Positions 1 to 8,535 are shown, counted from the stretch's first letter. The stretch is DNA of 34,952 nt from JALRAP01 sp046302815 (GCA_046302815.1 JBKCHO010000098.1:1-34952); one strand, 5' to 3'. Program-made: numbers and translations. Notes: generated from the sequence alone by a model not told the origin.

Positions 1-625
1 TCAATTTCCTCCCTCATGAAAAATCCAAAATCGCCACTGCGAACATTTTGCGAATTGATCAGTTCGCACAACATTTTGAGTTTGGTGGATAGGTAAAAGG
101 CGTCTAGGTTTCTGGCTGCTTTCGCAAGCGCTTCTGGGTCAGTTCTGTTTTTTCTGGAAAGGAAAAGGTTTAGGTGTATGTACTGTTCTCGAAATGCCAA
201 GTGGTGCATATTGGAACCTGAATGAGTTCTTTCAGACTGTTCAAATGGATCCGGAAGGGATAGGTATGTTTTATCCGCCCCTCTCAACGCCAGCGCTTTT
301 CGGATGTAAGGATTCAATTCCGAATCTCCATTATTCAATTCCAAATGACCCAGAAACCGAACCGAAATCCGGAATAAGTCGCTGAGGGCATATCTGAGTT
401 GTTGCTCTTTGTAGTTTTGGTTTGGATATAAATTTTCAAAAAGATAAGTTTTGTCAAGTGCTCTGTCGCTAAATTGCGGGTGATATGGTACAATTAGATT
501 CAATAACTCCATGGATTTTCCAGGGGGGCCACCCAATCCCGTTTCAATGAACGCAGCAAGCTTCTTCAACTCGGATTTTTGAAAGTGACGAAGGATGCCA
601 AATAACTTATAGTCGCTAAAATGCA
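1..625 (-). CDS. Partial hypothetical protein (N-terminal 208 residues), Bacteroidota-type helical protein
   Basis: An open frame runs on the minus strand from ATG at 625 to the window edge without a stop, so the C-terminus is outside. The product starts MHFSDYKLFGILRHFQKSEL and continues with a soluble, Leu/Lys-rich sequence including DKTYLFENLYPNQNYKEQQL and a following RYALSDLFRISVRFL stretch. This style (a YxLFPxxxYxxxxLRyxlSDLxk-like core after a KLxxFI segment) resembles a family of uncharacterised Bacteroidota proteins I have seen but cannot name. There is no signal peptide and no transmembrane segment in the visible part. It is divergent from the T9SS protein gene at 803, sharing a 177-bp AT-rich gap. 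Function unknown. Confidence is high that it is coding (208 codons with no stop, sensible composition) and low for any role. Confidence 0.75.
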
Positions 626-802
626 TTATTTCGATTATTTAATTATTATAAAATTCATATTATATTGAATATTAAAAATATACAAAAACAAATATATAAT
701 ATAAATTCGATTATTGTTCGATTTTGAACTTTTTTATAACCTCAATCGGTTATAGATTTGTTTCATCCAAAATCCGGGCGGTTAACAACGGTTTTAAGGC
801 AA
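626..802. promoter_or_regulatory. AT-rich divergent promoter region with candidate -7 boxes
   Basis: This very AT-rich gap separates two divergent genes. On the plus strand TAGATTTG at 753-760 matches the Bacteroidota -7 consensus TAnnTTTG and would place transcription start near 767, about 35 nt before the ATG at 803. On the minus strand TATATTTG (read from 696 to 689) would serve the gene starting at 625. No clear TTG -33 element sits at the usual spacing for either. The decamer TTCGATTATT occurs twice, at 630-639 and 706-715, in the same orientation. Assignments are by consensus only. Confidence 0.4.
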
Positions 803-2959
803 ATGAAAAACTCTAACAAAAAATTGAAAATCAGACTGCTACTAACCCTGGTGGGTATGTTTTTGTTTGCTTTGGGAACAAGGGCATCCCACATAGTAGG
901 TGGTGAAGTTTGGTACCAATGGGTCCAAGGAAACACCTATCAGGTTAATCTGAATTTATACCGCGACTGTGGAGGGCTTCCGGCGTCAAACACGGCTAGT
1001 GTTAGTTACACGGGTTGTGGTGTGAATGGTTCTCTGACCCTGGCTCTGACAGGAACCCCGACAACAGTTACCGCACTTTGTCCTACTTCTGCTCCACTCA
1101 CCAGCTGTAATGGCGGTTCACTTTACAGTATCCAAAGAATCACCTATTCAGGAACAGTAACACTTCCAGGCGCTTGTTCATTTTGGGTCTTTTCATATGA
1201 AGAATGTTGTCGACCCAGTTTGAGTAACCTCTCTTCCCCGCAGAACACCGATATGTATTACAAGGCCATATTGAACAATGTGGCTGCTCCCAACAACAAT
1301 TCGGCAAGGTTTAACACGGTTCCTACTACCATTATCCCTTCAAACGCCACATCACAAATGGTTTGGAGTGCGTATGATACAGATGGCGATTCGTTGGTTT
1401 ATATGCTAACACCCGCACTAAAAGGTCCGGGACAGCAAGTGGTCTATCTGCCTCCTTACTCTGCATCGCAACCCTTTTCAGTGTCATTGCCCACAAATAT
1501 TGATTCCACTACCGGAACAATCACGGTTACACCTAATTCCATTCAGAACCCAGTTGTGTGCGTCAAGGTGAATGAGTATCGCAATGGTGTTTTGGTAGGT
1601 ACGGTATATCGGGACTTGATGGTTACCGTTTATTCCAGCAGCAACAACTCACTGCCTGTGTTATCTGGAATCAACGGAACTTCCAGCCATTCTACAACCG
1701 TATGTGCTGGAGATACCTTGTCTTTTTCGCTACAGGCAACCGATCCCAACCCATCGCAGTCGCCAACCATACAACTTTTTAATACAAACACCTCTGCGCA
1801 GTTTTCCATGGTGCCTGGAACAACCAACGGTAACTTCACATGGGTCACGGATTCATCAATGATTCAACCGAGTCCGCATCACTTTTCCTTCTCAGCGGTA
1901 GACAATTTCTGTGATTTCATGGGAGTTCAATCTACGGTTATCGCCGTGAATGTAATTGCTTGTAACTCCAATGATGTTTGGCCTGGTGATGCCAATTACG
2001 ATGGCGTCGCTAACGCCTTTGATGTATTGTCAATCGGACAGGCTTTCGGCGATTCAGGATATGTAAGAGCAAACGCAACTCTGGGTTGGGTGGCTCAACC
2101 TTGCAGCGATTGGAGTAATTCTTTGGCAAACGGTATCAATCATAAGCATTCCGATACAGATGGAAATGGGGTGGTCGGTTTCAGCGATACACTGGCCGTG
2201 CAGTTGAATTATGGTCTATCACATCCATTGCGACTCTCTAATAACCTAATGATGCCTTCTGCCGATTTGCAGATTACAGCAAGCGCAGATACCATTGGCA
2301 TGGCGATGCCGGTTGAACTTATTGTTTCCATCTCAACCCCTATTGATTCGGTTAGCGGATTGGCTTTTCGCTTGGTTTTGGACACGGCATTGGTAAAAAT
2401 CAATCAAACCACAATCGACTATGTGGGTACAGTGCTGGGCACGCCCAATGTCAACCTGATTAAAGTCGACAAAGTCATAGGGTCAACCGGTACAATTGAA
2501 GTTGGTTTGTCGCGCACCGATCATCAAAACATCAGCGGCACAGGACAAATCGTTCGCATAGGAATCGTTACCACAGACAATGTATCAGGCAAAGTGACAT
2601 TGTACATGGATCCATCCGATATTGATGGCGTTACGGCTGCTGGAAATCCCATCACTTTGAATCCGGTCGGAACCGAGGTGGTAATAGATCCCGCCTACAC
2701 GGGTGTTGCAGAATCATTCGAACAGCTAGATTATACAGTCGTACCCATTCCAGCGTCTCAATTCGTTCGAGTTGATTTCAAGACGCCTGTTGTAGATGCA
2801 ACTTATGAAATTATAGGCCTGCGGGGTAATGTTGTGCTTCAAGGTAGATTTTCGGGCGAGGATCAGGTATTGGATATTTCTACTTTGCCCAAAGGGTTTT
2901 ATCAGCTAAGACTTTCAACTGAAAAAGGCATATTGATCAAAAAGATCATTAAGATTTAG
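803..2959 (+). CDS. T9SS-secreted surface protein with dockerin-like and cohesin-like regions
   Basis: A 718-residue exported protein. I chose ATG 803 rather than the upstream in-frame TTG at 758, because it starts a clean signal peptide (Lys-rich n-region, hydrophobic LLLTLVGMFLFALG) and TTG 758 lies inside the candidate -7 box. The mature part begins with the SHIVGGEVWYQ motif typical of large Bacteroidota surface and gliding-associated proteins, followed by Cys-rich beta domains. Around residues 392-472 two Asp/Asn-rich loops (GDANYDGVANAFDVL and DTDGNGVVGFSDTLAV) resemble paired dockerin calcium loops. Residues about 488-630 look like a cohesin-type beta-sandwich. The last 80 residues (YTVVPIPASQFVRVDF to LIKKIIKI) are a T9SS type A sorting tail, so it should cross the outer membrane and be anchored or released. 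Binding partner unknown; a perfect hairpin follows the stop. Confidence 0.85.
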   Translation: MKNSNKKLKIRLLLTLVGMFLFALGTRASHIVGGEVWYQWVQGNTYQVNLNLYRDCGGLPASNTASVSYTGCGVNGSLTLALTGTPTTVTALCPTSAPLTSCNGGSLYSIQRITYSGTVTLPGACSFWVFSYEECCRPSLSNLSSPQNTDMYYKAILNNVAAPNNNSARFNTVPTTIIPSNATSQMVWSAYDTDGDSLVYMLTPALKGPGQQVVYLPPYSASQPFSVSLPTNIDSTTGTITVTPNSIQNPVVCVKVNEYRNGVLVGTVYRDLMVTVYSSSNNSLPVLSGINGTSSHSTTVCAGDTLSFSLQATDPNPSQSPTIQLFNTNTSAQFSMVPGTTNGNFTWVTDSSMIQPSPHHFSFSAVDNFCDFMGVQSTVIAVNVIACNSNDVWPGDANYDGVANAFDVLSIGQAFGDSGYVRANATLGWVAQPCSDWSNSLANGINHKHSDTDGNGVVGFSDTLAVQLNYGLSHPLRLSNNLMMPSADLQITASADTIGMAMPVELIVSISTPIDSVSGLAFRLVLDTALVKINQTTIDYVGTVLGTPNVNLIKVDKVIGSTGTIEVGLSRTDHQNISGTGQIVRIGIVTTDNVSGKVTLYMDPSDIDGVTAAGNPITLNPVGTEVVIDPAYTGVAESFEQLDYTVVPIPASQFVRVDFKTPVVDATYEIIGLRGNVVLQGRFSGEDQVLDISTLPKGFYQLRLSTEKGILIKKIIKI

Positions 2960-2982
2960 ACTTGTGGTTAGGTCTTTTTCAG

Positions 2983-3014
2983 AAACGGCGGGGTGCTCAA
3001 CATACCCGCCGTTT
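2983..3014 (+). terminator. Hairpin terminator after the T9SS protein gene
   Basis: A perfect 10-bp inverted repeat (AAACGGCGGG / CCCGCCGTTT) with a 12-nt loop begins 23 nt after the stop codon at 2959. The downstream T-run is poor (GCATTTATT), so it may act as a weak intrinsic terminator or an mRNA-end stabiliser. Confidence 0.65.
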
Positions 3015-3108
3015 CGCATTTATTGGATTTTTCAATCGCAATACATTACTTTCACAAATAATCATCATGATTGAAGCCTAAAGCAACAAAACCTAACCAT
3101 AATTCAAG

Positions 3109-3411
3109 ATGAGTAAAAAGGGGGCGCAGCCCGAGTTACGGTTCGTAACCAATTTCCCTACCGAACAAACCCTGCAACTTCTATTGGATGCCCACACTTT
3201 ATTTACTGAACTCAAAGAGGAAAAGCAGCGGCAATCTATGATTTCATTGGAGGAAGCGTCTGAGCTTTTGGAGCTGCCATCCAAGAAAATCCAGCAGCTC
3301 GTTGAGGATGGTCATCTTAAACAGTCGGCTGATGGGCGTTTGTATCGTTATCATGTGATTCGAATACTTTTTGAGTTAAAACAGGCGGAATTGTTTGAGT
3401 CTATTCGTTGA
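3109..3411 (+). CDS. Small helix-turn-helix domain protein
   Basis: A 100-residue soluble basic/acidic protein. Residues about 46-92 (SLEEASELLELPSKKIQQLV, then EDGHLKQSADGRLYRYHVI) have the spacing of a winged or excisionase/MerR-like helix-turn-helix: helix, turn, recognition helix, then a short wing with GRLYRY. The N-terminal half is predicted helical with no recognised domain. A near-match -7 box (TACTTTCA, about 3047-3054) lies upstream, and the gene stands alone between the terminator at 2983-3014 and tRNA-Gln. DNA binding is inferred from the motif only. It could regulate the surface-protein gene upstream, but nothing in the sequence proves this. Confidence 0.7.
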   Translation: MSKKGAQPELRFVTNFPTEQTLQLLLDAHTLFTELKEEKQRQSMISLEEASELLELPSKKIQQLVEDGHLKQSADGRLYRYHVIRILFELKQAELFESIR

Positions 3412-3528
3412 CTTTAATCTGTCAATTCAGTTAATCATCGTATTATCAAACATTTATGCCAAAATCTACATCGTTTGGCTTAACGGCTGGTCGCATAGTG
3501 CAGGGTGGCATTTTTCTCCGATTTATAT

Positions 3529-3536
3529 TACTTTTG
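3529..3536 (+). promoter_or_regulatory. Candidate -7 box for tRNA-Gln
   Basis: TACTTTTG fits the TAnnTTTG Bacteroidota -7 consensus exactly and would start transcription near 3543, about 22 nt before the tRNA. No clear TTG -33 element is visible at normal spacing. Confidence 0.45.
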
Positions 3537-3564
3537 TGCTCCCTTGGAGTGATCCACAGGTGAT

Positions 3565-3635
3565 TGTCCGATGGTGTAATGGTAACACTGCAGATTTTGG
3601 TTCTGCCTTTCTAGGTTCGAATCCTAGTCGGACAA
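3565..3635 (+). tRNA. tRNA-Gln (anticodon UUG)
   Basis: The sequence folds as a complete cloverleaf of 71 nt. The 7-bp acceptor stem TGTCCGA pairs with TCGGACA, the discriminator base is A, the D-loop contains AATGGTAAC, the anticodon stem GCAGA/TCTGC encloses a loop TTTTGGT giving anticodon UUG, and the T-arm is CTAGG-TTCGAAT-CCTAG. The terminal CCA is not encoded (CT follows), so it must be added after transcription. It is a single tRNA with its own candidate promoter and a strong terminator immediately downstream. Confidence 0.95.
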
Positions 3636-3637
3636 CT

Positions 3638-3667
3638 AAAAAGCCTCTTCAATAGATGAGGCTTTTT
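3638..3667 (+). terminator. Intrinsic terminator of tRNA-Gln
   Basis: AAAAAGCCTC (3638-3647) pairs perfectly with GAGGCTTTTT (3658-3667) around a 10-nt loop and is followed by further T-rich sequence. It begins two bases after the tRNA discriminator base. Confidence 0.9.
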
Positions 3668-3703
3668 GTTTTTCTGGATAGTTCCTAACGAAGCAGATGA
3701 TAC

Positions 3704-3740
3704 TACTTTTGGTTAATATTGTGAAGTAGCATTAACCAAA
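3704..3740 (+). promoter_or_regulatory. -7 box overlapping an inverted repeat upstream of the zinc-ribbon gene
   Basis: TACTTTTG at 3704-3711 matches the -7 consensus. It overlaps the left arm of a perfect 10-bp inverted repeat, TTTGGTTAAT (3708-3717) and ATTAACCAAA (3731-3740), with a 13-nt spacer. The repeat spans the expected transcription start (about 3718), which suits a repressor operator or a 5' UTR hairpin. The coding start is at 3778. Confidence 0.45.
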
Positions 3741-3777
3741 GTCCTACTTATCGGTTTTACTCAAAAATAACTTAGCC

Positions 3778-4077
3778 ATGAAATGTCCTACTTGCCAGGT
3801 TCCCCTGGTTATGACTGAGAGAAGCGGTGTCGAAATTGATTACTGTCCACAATGCCGCGGTGTATGGTTGGACAGGGGAGAGTTGGATAAGATCATAGAG
3901 CGCTCATCGCAGATTTTATCAGAAAAGGCTCCACCCCAACCAACACCTCCGCCAACACCTCCTCCAGCTCAGCCTCATCCATTTAGTCAACCTCAACAGT
4001 ACCCAAGCCACGACCCGTACTACCACGGTCATAAGAAGAAGAAAAAGAACTTCTTGGATGACATTTTTGATTTCTGA
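3778..4077 (+). CDS. TFIIB-type zinc-ribbon protein
   Basis: A 99-residue protein. Residues 1-37 form a zf-TFIIB zinc ribbon: C3-P-T-C6 and C23-P-Q-C26, followed by the family's characteristic RGVWLDRGELDKI segment. After a short helix comes a Pro/Gln-rich linker (about residues 50-78), then a His/Tyr/Lys-rich stretch ending in a lysine run and FLDDIFDF, a common tail in this small-protein family. Zinc binding is well supported. The cellular role of the family is not established and I cannot assign one. The gene is preceded by a -7 box and inverted repeat, and the next gene follows 49 bp later in the same direction. Confidence 0.85.
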   Translation: MKCPTCQVPLVMTERSGVEIDYCPQCRGVWLDRGELDKIIERSSQILSEKAPPQPTPPPTPPPAQPHPFSQPQQYPSHDPYYHGHKKKKKNFLDDIFDF

Positions 4078-4126
4078 TTTTTCGATCTGAACAAATTAAC
4101 CTGTTGTTACTCTCACTGAGGAGCGA

Positions 4127-5143
4127 ATGGATTCATTAACACAAATCGTTCTGGGTGCAGCGGTTGGAGAGATTTTACTTGGCAAAAAACTAGGCAACAA
4201 GGCTATCTTAATCGGAGCCATAGGAGGTACACTTCCGGATTTGGATGTGATTTACAATTTATTTGACGACAGCCCCGCTGCTCACCTCCGTGTTCACCGG
4301 GGCTATTCTCATTCTATGTTCACCCATTTGGTAGCCTCGTTTCCATTGGCATGGTTGAGCTTTAAAATCAGTGACAAAGTAAGGTCGTTTGGCAGATGGT
4401 ACTTGTTTTGGTTTTTGGCATTGTTTACTCACGCACTACTCGACTGCTGCACAACTTATGGAACAAGGCTGTTGCTCCCGTTCACCAACTATCAAGTGGC
4501 TTTCAACAACATCAGTGTTGTGGACCCGATTTATACCCTTCCCTTTTTGATCAGTTTGATTGTAGCTATGTTTTTCAGAAGGGAATCAAGAGCTAGAAGG
4601 AGGTTGGTGCTATTTGGAATGGTGTTCAGTTCGGTATATCTTTTGGTTACTTTGGGTCTTAAATTCCAATCGCATCTTTTATTCCGCGATAGTCTCGTCG
4701 AAAATGGACATAGCTATCAGGAATTGAATGCAACTCCCACCATCCTGAATTCTATTTTGTGGAGTGCACAGGCGTTTGATGACGACTCGGTACGCTTCGC
4801 AGAGTACTCTTTCCTAAAGCCAAATGAACCGATTCGCTGGACATCCTACCCTCGAAACAGTCAATTGTTAAACGGGATGGTAAATAGGGATGTTGAAACA
4901 GCGCTTTGGTTTAGCGATGGCGTATGGTTTGCCACTGATAAAGGCGATGGAACTGTCAACTTATATAGTTGCAAATTCGGAAGGATTGATTTCAATTCCG
5001 AAGATCCCGACAAAGCCTTTTTCTTTTATTGGAATATTTACCGTAAAGACGGTAAAGTTTACTGCGAACAGTTAGGGAGACAGCGAACGGATGGGGATAT
5101 GAGAGAGGCCTTTGAAATGTTGTTCGATAGAATCGGACTGTAA
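4127..5143 (+). CDS. YdjM-like membrane-bound metal-dependent hydrolase
   Basis: A 338-residue protein of the YdjM/DUF457 family. It opens with the family's MDSLTQIVLGAAVGEILLG signature. Putative metal ligands are in LPDLD (D38, D40), the HRGYSHSMFTH segment (H57, H62, H67) and the FTHALLDCCTTYGT segment (H102, D106). Several hydrophobic segments between about residues 65 and 180 are consistent with inner-membrane insertion. The C-terminal 150 residues form a soluble region seen in the longer members of the family. The substrate is unknown. A GAGGAG sequence immediately upstream of the ATG is one of the few Shine-Dalgarno-like sites in the window. Its end converges on waaA with only 21 bp between stops and no obvious terminator. 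Confidence 0.85.
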   Translation: MDSLTQIVLGAAVGEILLGKKLGNKAILIGAIGGTLPDLDVIYNLFDDSPAAHLRVHRGYSHSMFTHLVASFPLAWLSFKISDKVRSFGRWYLFWFLALFTHALLDCCTTYGTRLLLPFTNYQVAFNNISVVDPIYTLPFLISLIVAMFFRRESRARRRLVLFGMVFSSVYLLVTLGLKFQSHLLFRDSLVENGHSYQELNATPTILNSILWSAQAFDDDSVRFAEYSFLKPNEPIRWTSYPRNSQLLNGMVNRDVETALWFSDGVWFATDKGDGTVNLYSCKFGRIDFNSEDPDKAFFFYWNIYRKDGKVYCEQLGRQRTDGDMREAFEMLFDRIGL

Positions 5144-5164
5144 AGATTCCTGCTGTTGCTGCTA

Positions 5165-6397
5165 CTATTTTTCTTTGAGATGCTTCAAAATCCGATTTGT
5201 TGCACCTGAGTTTCGCATGATAAATCCGCGATTTATTTCTCCGATTTTTTCCAAATCGGATTTGGAACTTAGCAGCTCCGAAATCTTAGATTGCAGCTCA
5301 TTAATATTCTTTATGGAAAATCCACCACCAATTTCTATGAGAGCGTTGGCTTCATTGAAACGATGAAAATTTGGCCCGAACACAACAGGTGCCCCGAAGG
5401 CCACCGCTTCCAATGTATTGTGAATTCCGGATCCAAAGCCACCACCCACATAGGCAATGTCCGCATATTGATATATGGATGAAAGCATACCAATGGTATC
5501 TACAACCAGAGAGTTTGTTGTATTGAAGTCGCCTTCCCAATTCGAATACCTAGCAGCTCCTTTTCCCAGAGTGTCCATGAGTTTGTTGATGTGATCTTCC
5601 GAAATTTCGTGGGGCACAATCACCATTTTCAATTTCCCTGAATGGTACTCCTCTATTCCCGTTAAGAGCTTTTCATCTTCAGGCCATGTGCTTCCTGCTA
5701 CCAAGACCGGGCCGTTTCCACGAAGCGATTCGAATTTCGCCAGCGGGTTTGCCGAATGAGCCCCAGATAAAACGCGATCAAAACGCGTATCGCCGGAAAC
5801 GGTAGCATTCGAATAGCCGATGTTCTTTAGCATTTCGGATGAAGATGCATCTTGTACAAAAAACATTTTGATGAATCCAAGCATTCTTCGATGAAGTGAT
5901 CCATACCATTTGAAGAAAATATGGTTTTGTCTGAAAACAGCCGAAACCATATAGGTAGGCACATTGGACTCGTGGAGCTCTTTCAAATAGTGAAACCAAT
6001 ATTCATATTTAACGAAAAATGCAGCTTTGGGGCTGGTTAATTGAATAAAGTGTTTCGCATTTCTAGGGGAGTCCATGGGTAGGTACATCACTAGGTCTGC
6101 ACCAGTATAGTTTTTGCGTATTTCGTATCCTGATGGAGAGAAGAAGGTTAGCAAAATTTTGCTGTCAGGGTATATTTCTCGGATGCTTTCAATCAGCGGT
6201 CTTCCTTGTTCAAATTCACCAAGTGAAGCACAATGAAACCAAATACATCCTGCAATTTCTTCAGACTTTGATTCAATTAATTTCTTCCAGCCTTTTCGAC
6301 CATTGATAAATTTTTTGGCCTTGTCGCTGAATAAGGCAGCAATATGTATGCCTACTTGATAAAGCCAAAGAAACAATCGATAAAACAGCAGGTTCAT
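5165..6397 (-). CDS. waaA: 3-deoxy-D-manno-octulosonic acid (Kdo) transferase
   Basis: A 410-residue GT-B glycosyltransferase that adds Kdo from CMP-Kdo to lipid IVA at the inner face of the cytoplasmic membrane, an essential step of LPS core assembly. It has the usual N-terminal hydrophobic anchor (LLFYRLFLWLYQVGIHIAAL), the catalytic-glutamate motif CASLGEFEQGRP, the EYEYW-like VKYEYWFHYL segment, GDTRFDR, AGSTWPEDE, and the donor-site motif FGSGIHNTLEAVAFGAPVVFGP. Length is normal for the family. ATG 6397 is preferred over the in-frame TTG at 6400. Its first base is the last base of the upstream gene's stop (TGATG), indicating translational coupling in a two-gene minus-strand operon. Confidence 0.95.
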   Translation of the reverse strand: MNLLFYRLFLWLYQVGIHIAALFSDKAKKFINGRKGWKKLIESKSEEIAGCIWFHCASLGEFEQGRPLIESIREIYPDSKILLTFFSPSGYEIRKNYTGADLVMYLPMDSPRNAKHFIQLTSPKAAFFVKYEYWFHYLKELHESNVPTYMVSAVFRQNHIFFKWYGSLHRRMLGFIKMFFVQDASSSEMLKNIGYSNATVSGDTRFDRVLSGAHSANPLAKFESLRGNGPVLVAGSTWPEDEKLLTGIEEYHSGKLKMVIVPHEISEDHINKLMDTLGKGAARYSNWEGDFNTTNSLVVDTIGMLSSIYQYADIAYVGGGFGSGIHNTLEAVAFGAPVVFGPNFHRFNEANALIEIGGGFSIKNINELQSKISELLSSKSDLEKIGEINRGFIMRNSGATNRILKHLKEK

Positions 6398-7158
6398 CAA
6401 TAAAGGTAAAAGGCTTTTGGCTTTTTCTTGTAGAACGGCAGTGTCCAGCCCAATTTGAATCCATACAATAGATCAAGCCGTTGGCTTTTATCTATTTGAG
6501 GGTCATCGAAAATATAATCTCTACGAAGCTTTGTAAATCCTTGAATGAATTCGAATCCTCCGTAAAAATTCACCAATTGTCGGTTGCTAAAAAATACAAA
6601 TCCGATAAATTCCTGAAGTCTGAATCCATTGGTCAAACGATCATATCCTTTTTTATAATCACCACGCAAAGCTGGAACGGTGTTTCCGATATCCTCAATT
6701 CGAATTTTATGTTGCATGAATCCTGGGCTCACTAAAACTAGGATTCCACTATTCGGGTTGGGTTTTTTCAATGAAAATATTTTTCCAAAAGCCGGACCAA
6801 CATGATATCCTCTCTCAAAGAGTCTGATTTCTGCATAGAGCCCGTCGAGTCCGATAATCTGTTGGTCTTGAGTATAGAGGTCTTTGAGCAAATTGGGTTC
6901 TTTAATGTCGTTGCCGAACATAAATCCTGTGCTTGCTCCAATCAAGTAGTTTTTCCGGTTCTTGTATAAAACCTCCCCGCCCAGCACTGTACATGTGCCA
7001 AATCTGTCTGCTAGATCACCCCCTGGGGTGTAATAGCCCGCGGAGACATTCATCATTGGAAATCTGATGATAGAATCTCTGACACCACTTTGACCGGATG
7101 CTTTGAAAACGCCCAAAAAAACTAGAATCAAGGCTGCTGGAGCAATCAGAAATCGCAT
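6397..7158 (-). CDS. Putative outer-membrane or periplasmic protein, unknown function
   Basis: A 253-residue exported protein. ATG 7158 is preferred over TTG 7167 because it directly begins the signal peptide (RFLIAPAALILVFLGVFKASGQS). The mature part alternates aromatic and hydrophobic strands with Gly/Asn turns (for example NVSAGYYTPGGDLADRFG, YLIGASTGFMFGNDIK, FGSLKLGWTLPFY-like C-terminus), as in small Bacteroidota beta-barrels. No named domain is recognised. It overlaps waaA by one base and must be cotranscribed with it, so a link to LPS or outer-membrane biogenesis is a reasonable inference. A TAATTTTC near-match to the -7 consensus lies upstream on the minus strand. Confidence 0.7.
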   Translation of the reverse strand: MRFLIAPAALILVFLGVFKASGQSGVRDSIIRFPMMNVSAGYYTPGGDLADRFGTCTVLGGEVLYKNRKNYLIGASTGFMFGNDIKEPNLLKDLYTQDQQIIGLDGLYAEIRLFERGYHVGPAFGKIFSLKKPNPNSGILVLVSPGFMQHKIRIEDIGNTVPALRGDYKKGYDRLTNGFRLQEFIGFVFFSNRQLVNFYGGFEFIQGFTKLRRDYIFDDPQIDKSQRLDLLYGFKLGWTLPFYKKKPKAFYLY

Positions 7159-7362
7159 AACTATCAATTGATTTAACAGGGTGAAAATTAGTCATTTTTA
7201 GTGGCAGGATTTCAGCTTTCGACACAATATGCTGATAAATAGCATTATATGGGCTGTTTCAAGGTTGTTTTTTGATTATTGCCCGCCTTTATGATCTATT
7301 CAATAGTTTTTGATTTACAATAGGTTTCGCGGTATTTCAGATGTGAGGTAGGTCTGAATCTT

Positions 7363-7370
7363 TATCTTTG
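7363..7370 (+). promoter_or_regulatory. Candidate -7 box of the nucleotide-sugar operon
   Basis: TATCTTTG matches TAnnTTTG and lies 17 nt before the ATG at 7388, giving a very short leader. No TTG -33 element is seen at normal spacing. The rest of the 229-bp gap from 7159 to 7387 contains no gene or repeat that I recognise. Confidence 0.5.
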
Positions 7371-7387
7371 CGTTCCAACGCAATTCC

Positions 7388-8518
7388 ATGCAAAAAATAG
7401 CAATGGTCGACCTGCTCGGCCAATACAACAAGATTAAATCCGAAGTCGACAAGGCTGTCATGGATGTTATCGCATCATCAGCTTATATTAATGGTCCAGA
7501 AGTAAAAGCCTTTCAATCGGAATTGGAGACTTATCTCGGTTGTAAGCATGTCATTCCGTGCGCCAACGGTACAGATGCTCTTCAAATTGCCATGATGGCA
7601 TTAAAACTGGAGCCGGGGGATGAGGTTATTACGGCCGATTTTACCTATGCTGCTACTGCGGAAGTCATAGGTCTTCTGAGGCTAACTCCCGTCTTGGTTG
7701 ATGTATTACCCGACACTTTTACCATTGATCCAGTCGCATTGGAGAAGGCCATCACACCCAAGACAAAAGCCATAGTGCCGGTTCATCTTTTCGGGCAGTG
7801 CGCACAAATGGAAAAAATCATGGAGATTGCGACCAAGCATCGCCTGTATGTGATTGAAGATACGGCCCAGGCAATAGGATCGGATTATCATTTTAGCGAT
7901 GGTTCATCCCGTAAGGCGGGCACCATTGGGACAATTGGTTGCACCTCCTTTTTCCCTTCCAAGAATCTTGGTTGCTATGGAGATGGCGGAGCCATTTTTA
8001 CCAACGATGATGAGTTGGCAACTCGTATTCGAATGGTAGCAAACCATGGCCAAAGCGTACAATATTATCATGATGAAATTGGTGTCAACTCCAGGTTAGA
8101 CAGCATTCAAGCTGCCATACTGCGCATCAAGCTTAGGCATTTGAATGAATATGCAGAGGCGCGCAACCGTGCCGCAGCATATTATGACAAGGCGTTTTCC
8201 GGTCATCCTGCTGTTTCTATCCCCGCAAGGGAAAAGTCGTCAACCCATGTGTTTCACCAGTACACTCTGGTTTTACATGGCAAGAATCGGAATGAAATGA
8301 AAGAATTCATGGCTTCAAAAGGAGTTCCCGCCATGATTTATTACCCTGTTCCACTGCACATGCAGAAAGCTTATACCGATCCTCGGTATAAAAAGGGAGA
8401 TTTTCCTGTGACTGAACAACTCTGTGCGAATGTGATATCATTACCGATGCACACGGAGTTGAGTGAGGAGCAATTGACATACATTGTTGCCTGTGCAATG
8501 GAGTTTTTAAACAGTTAA
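7388..8518 (+). CDS. wbpE: DegT/DnrJ family sugar aminotransferase, WbpE-like
   Basis: A 376-residue PLP enzyme predicted to transaminate UDP-2-acetamido-3-keto-uronic acid to the 3-amino sugar, using glutamate. It closely resembles Pseudomonas WbpE/Bordetella WlbC: CANGTDALQIAMMAL (cofactor phosphate binding), ITADFTYAATAE, VIEDTAQAIGSDY (D158 contacts the pyridine nitrogen), and CTSFFPSKNLGCYGDGGAIF with the Schiff-base lysine K192, then GVNSRLDSIQAAIL and a SLPMHTELSEEQ C-terminus. It is the first gene of a ten-gene cluster in which WbpD, WbpB and dehydrogenase homologues also occur, which supports the substrate. The assignment to this pathway rather than another 3-amino sugar is inferred from similarity plus context. 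Confidence 0.85.
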   Translation: MQKIAMVDLLGQYNKIKSEVDKAVMDVIASSAYINGPEVKAFQSELETYLGCKHVIPCANGTDALQIAMMALKLEPGDEVITADFTYAATAEVIGLLRLTPVLVDVLPDTFTIDPVALEKAITPKTKAIVPVHLFGQCAQMEKIMEIATKHRLYVIEDTAQAIGSDYHFSDGSSRKAGTIGTIGCTSFFPSKNLGCYGDGGAIFTNDDELATRIRMVANHGQSVQYYHDEIGVNSRLDSIQAAILRIKLRHLNEYAEARNRAAAYYDKAFSGHPAVSIPAREKSSTHVFHQYTLVLHGKNRNEMKEFMASKGVPAMIYYPVPLHMQKAYTDPRYKKGDFPVTEQLCANVISLPMHTELSEEQLTYIVACAMEFLNS

Positions 8519-8535
8519 TTGATTAAAAAACCACA

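Noticed and set aside
194..385. 63-codon plus-strand frame near the left edge
   Set aside because: It is the shadow of the longer uninterrupted minus-strand gene running from 625 to the window edge.
758..802. TTG start at 758 for the first T9SS protein
   Set aside because: TTG 758 overlaps a TAGATTTG promoter box, and ATG 803 begins a proper signal peptide.
3395..3655. 86-codon plus-strand reading frame over tRNA-Gln
   Set aside because: It runs through the tRNA and its terminator and looks like chance coding.
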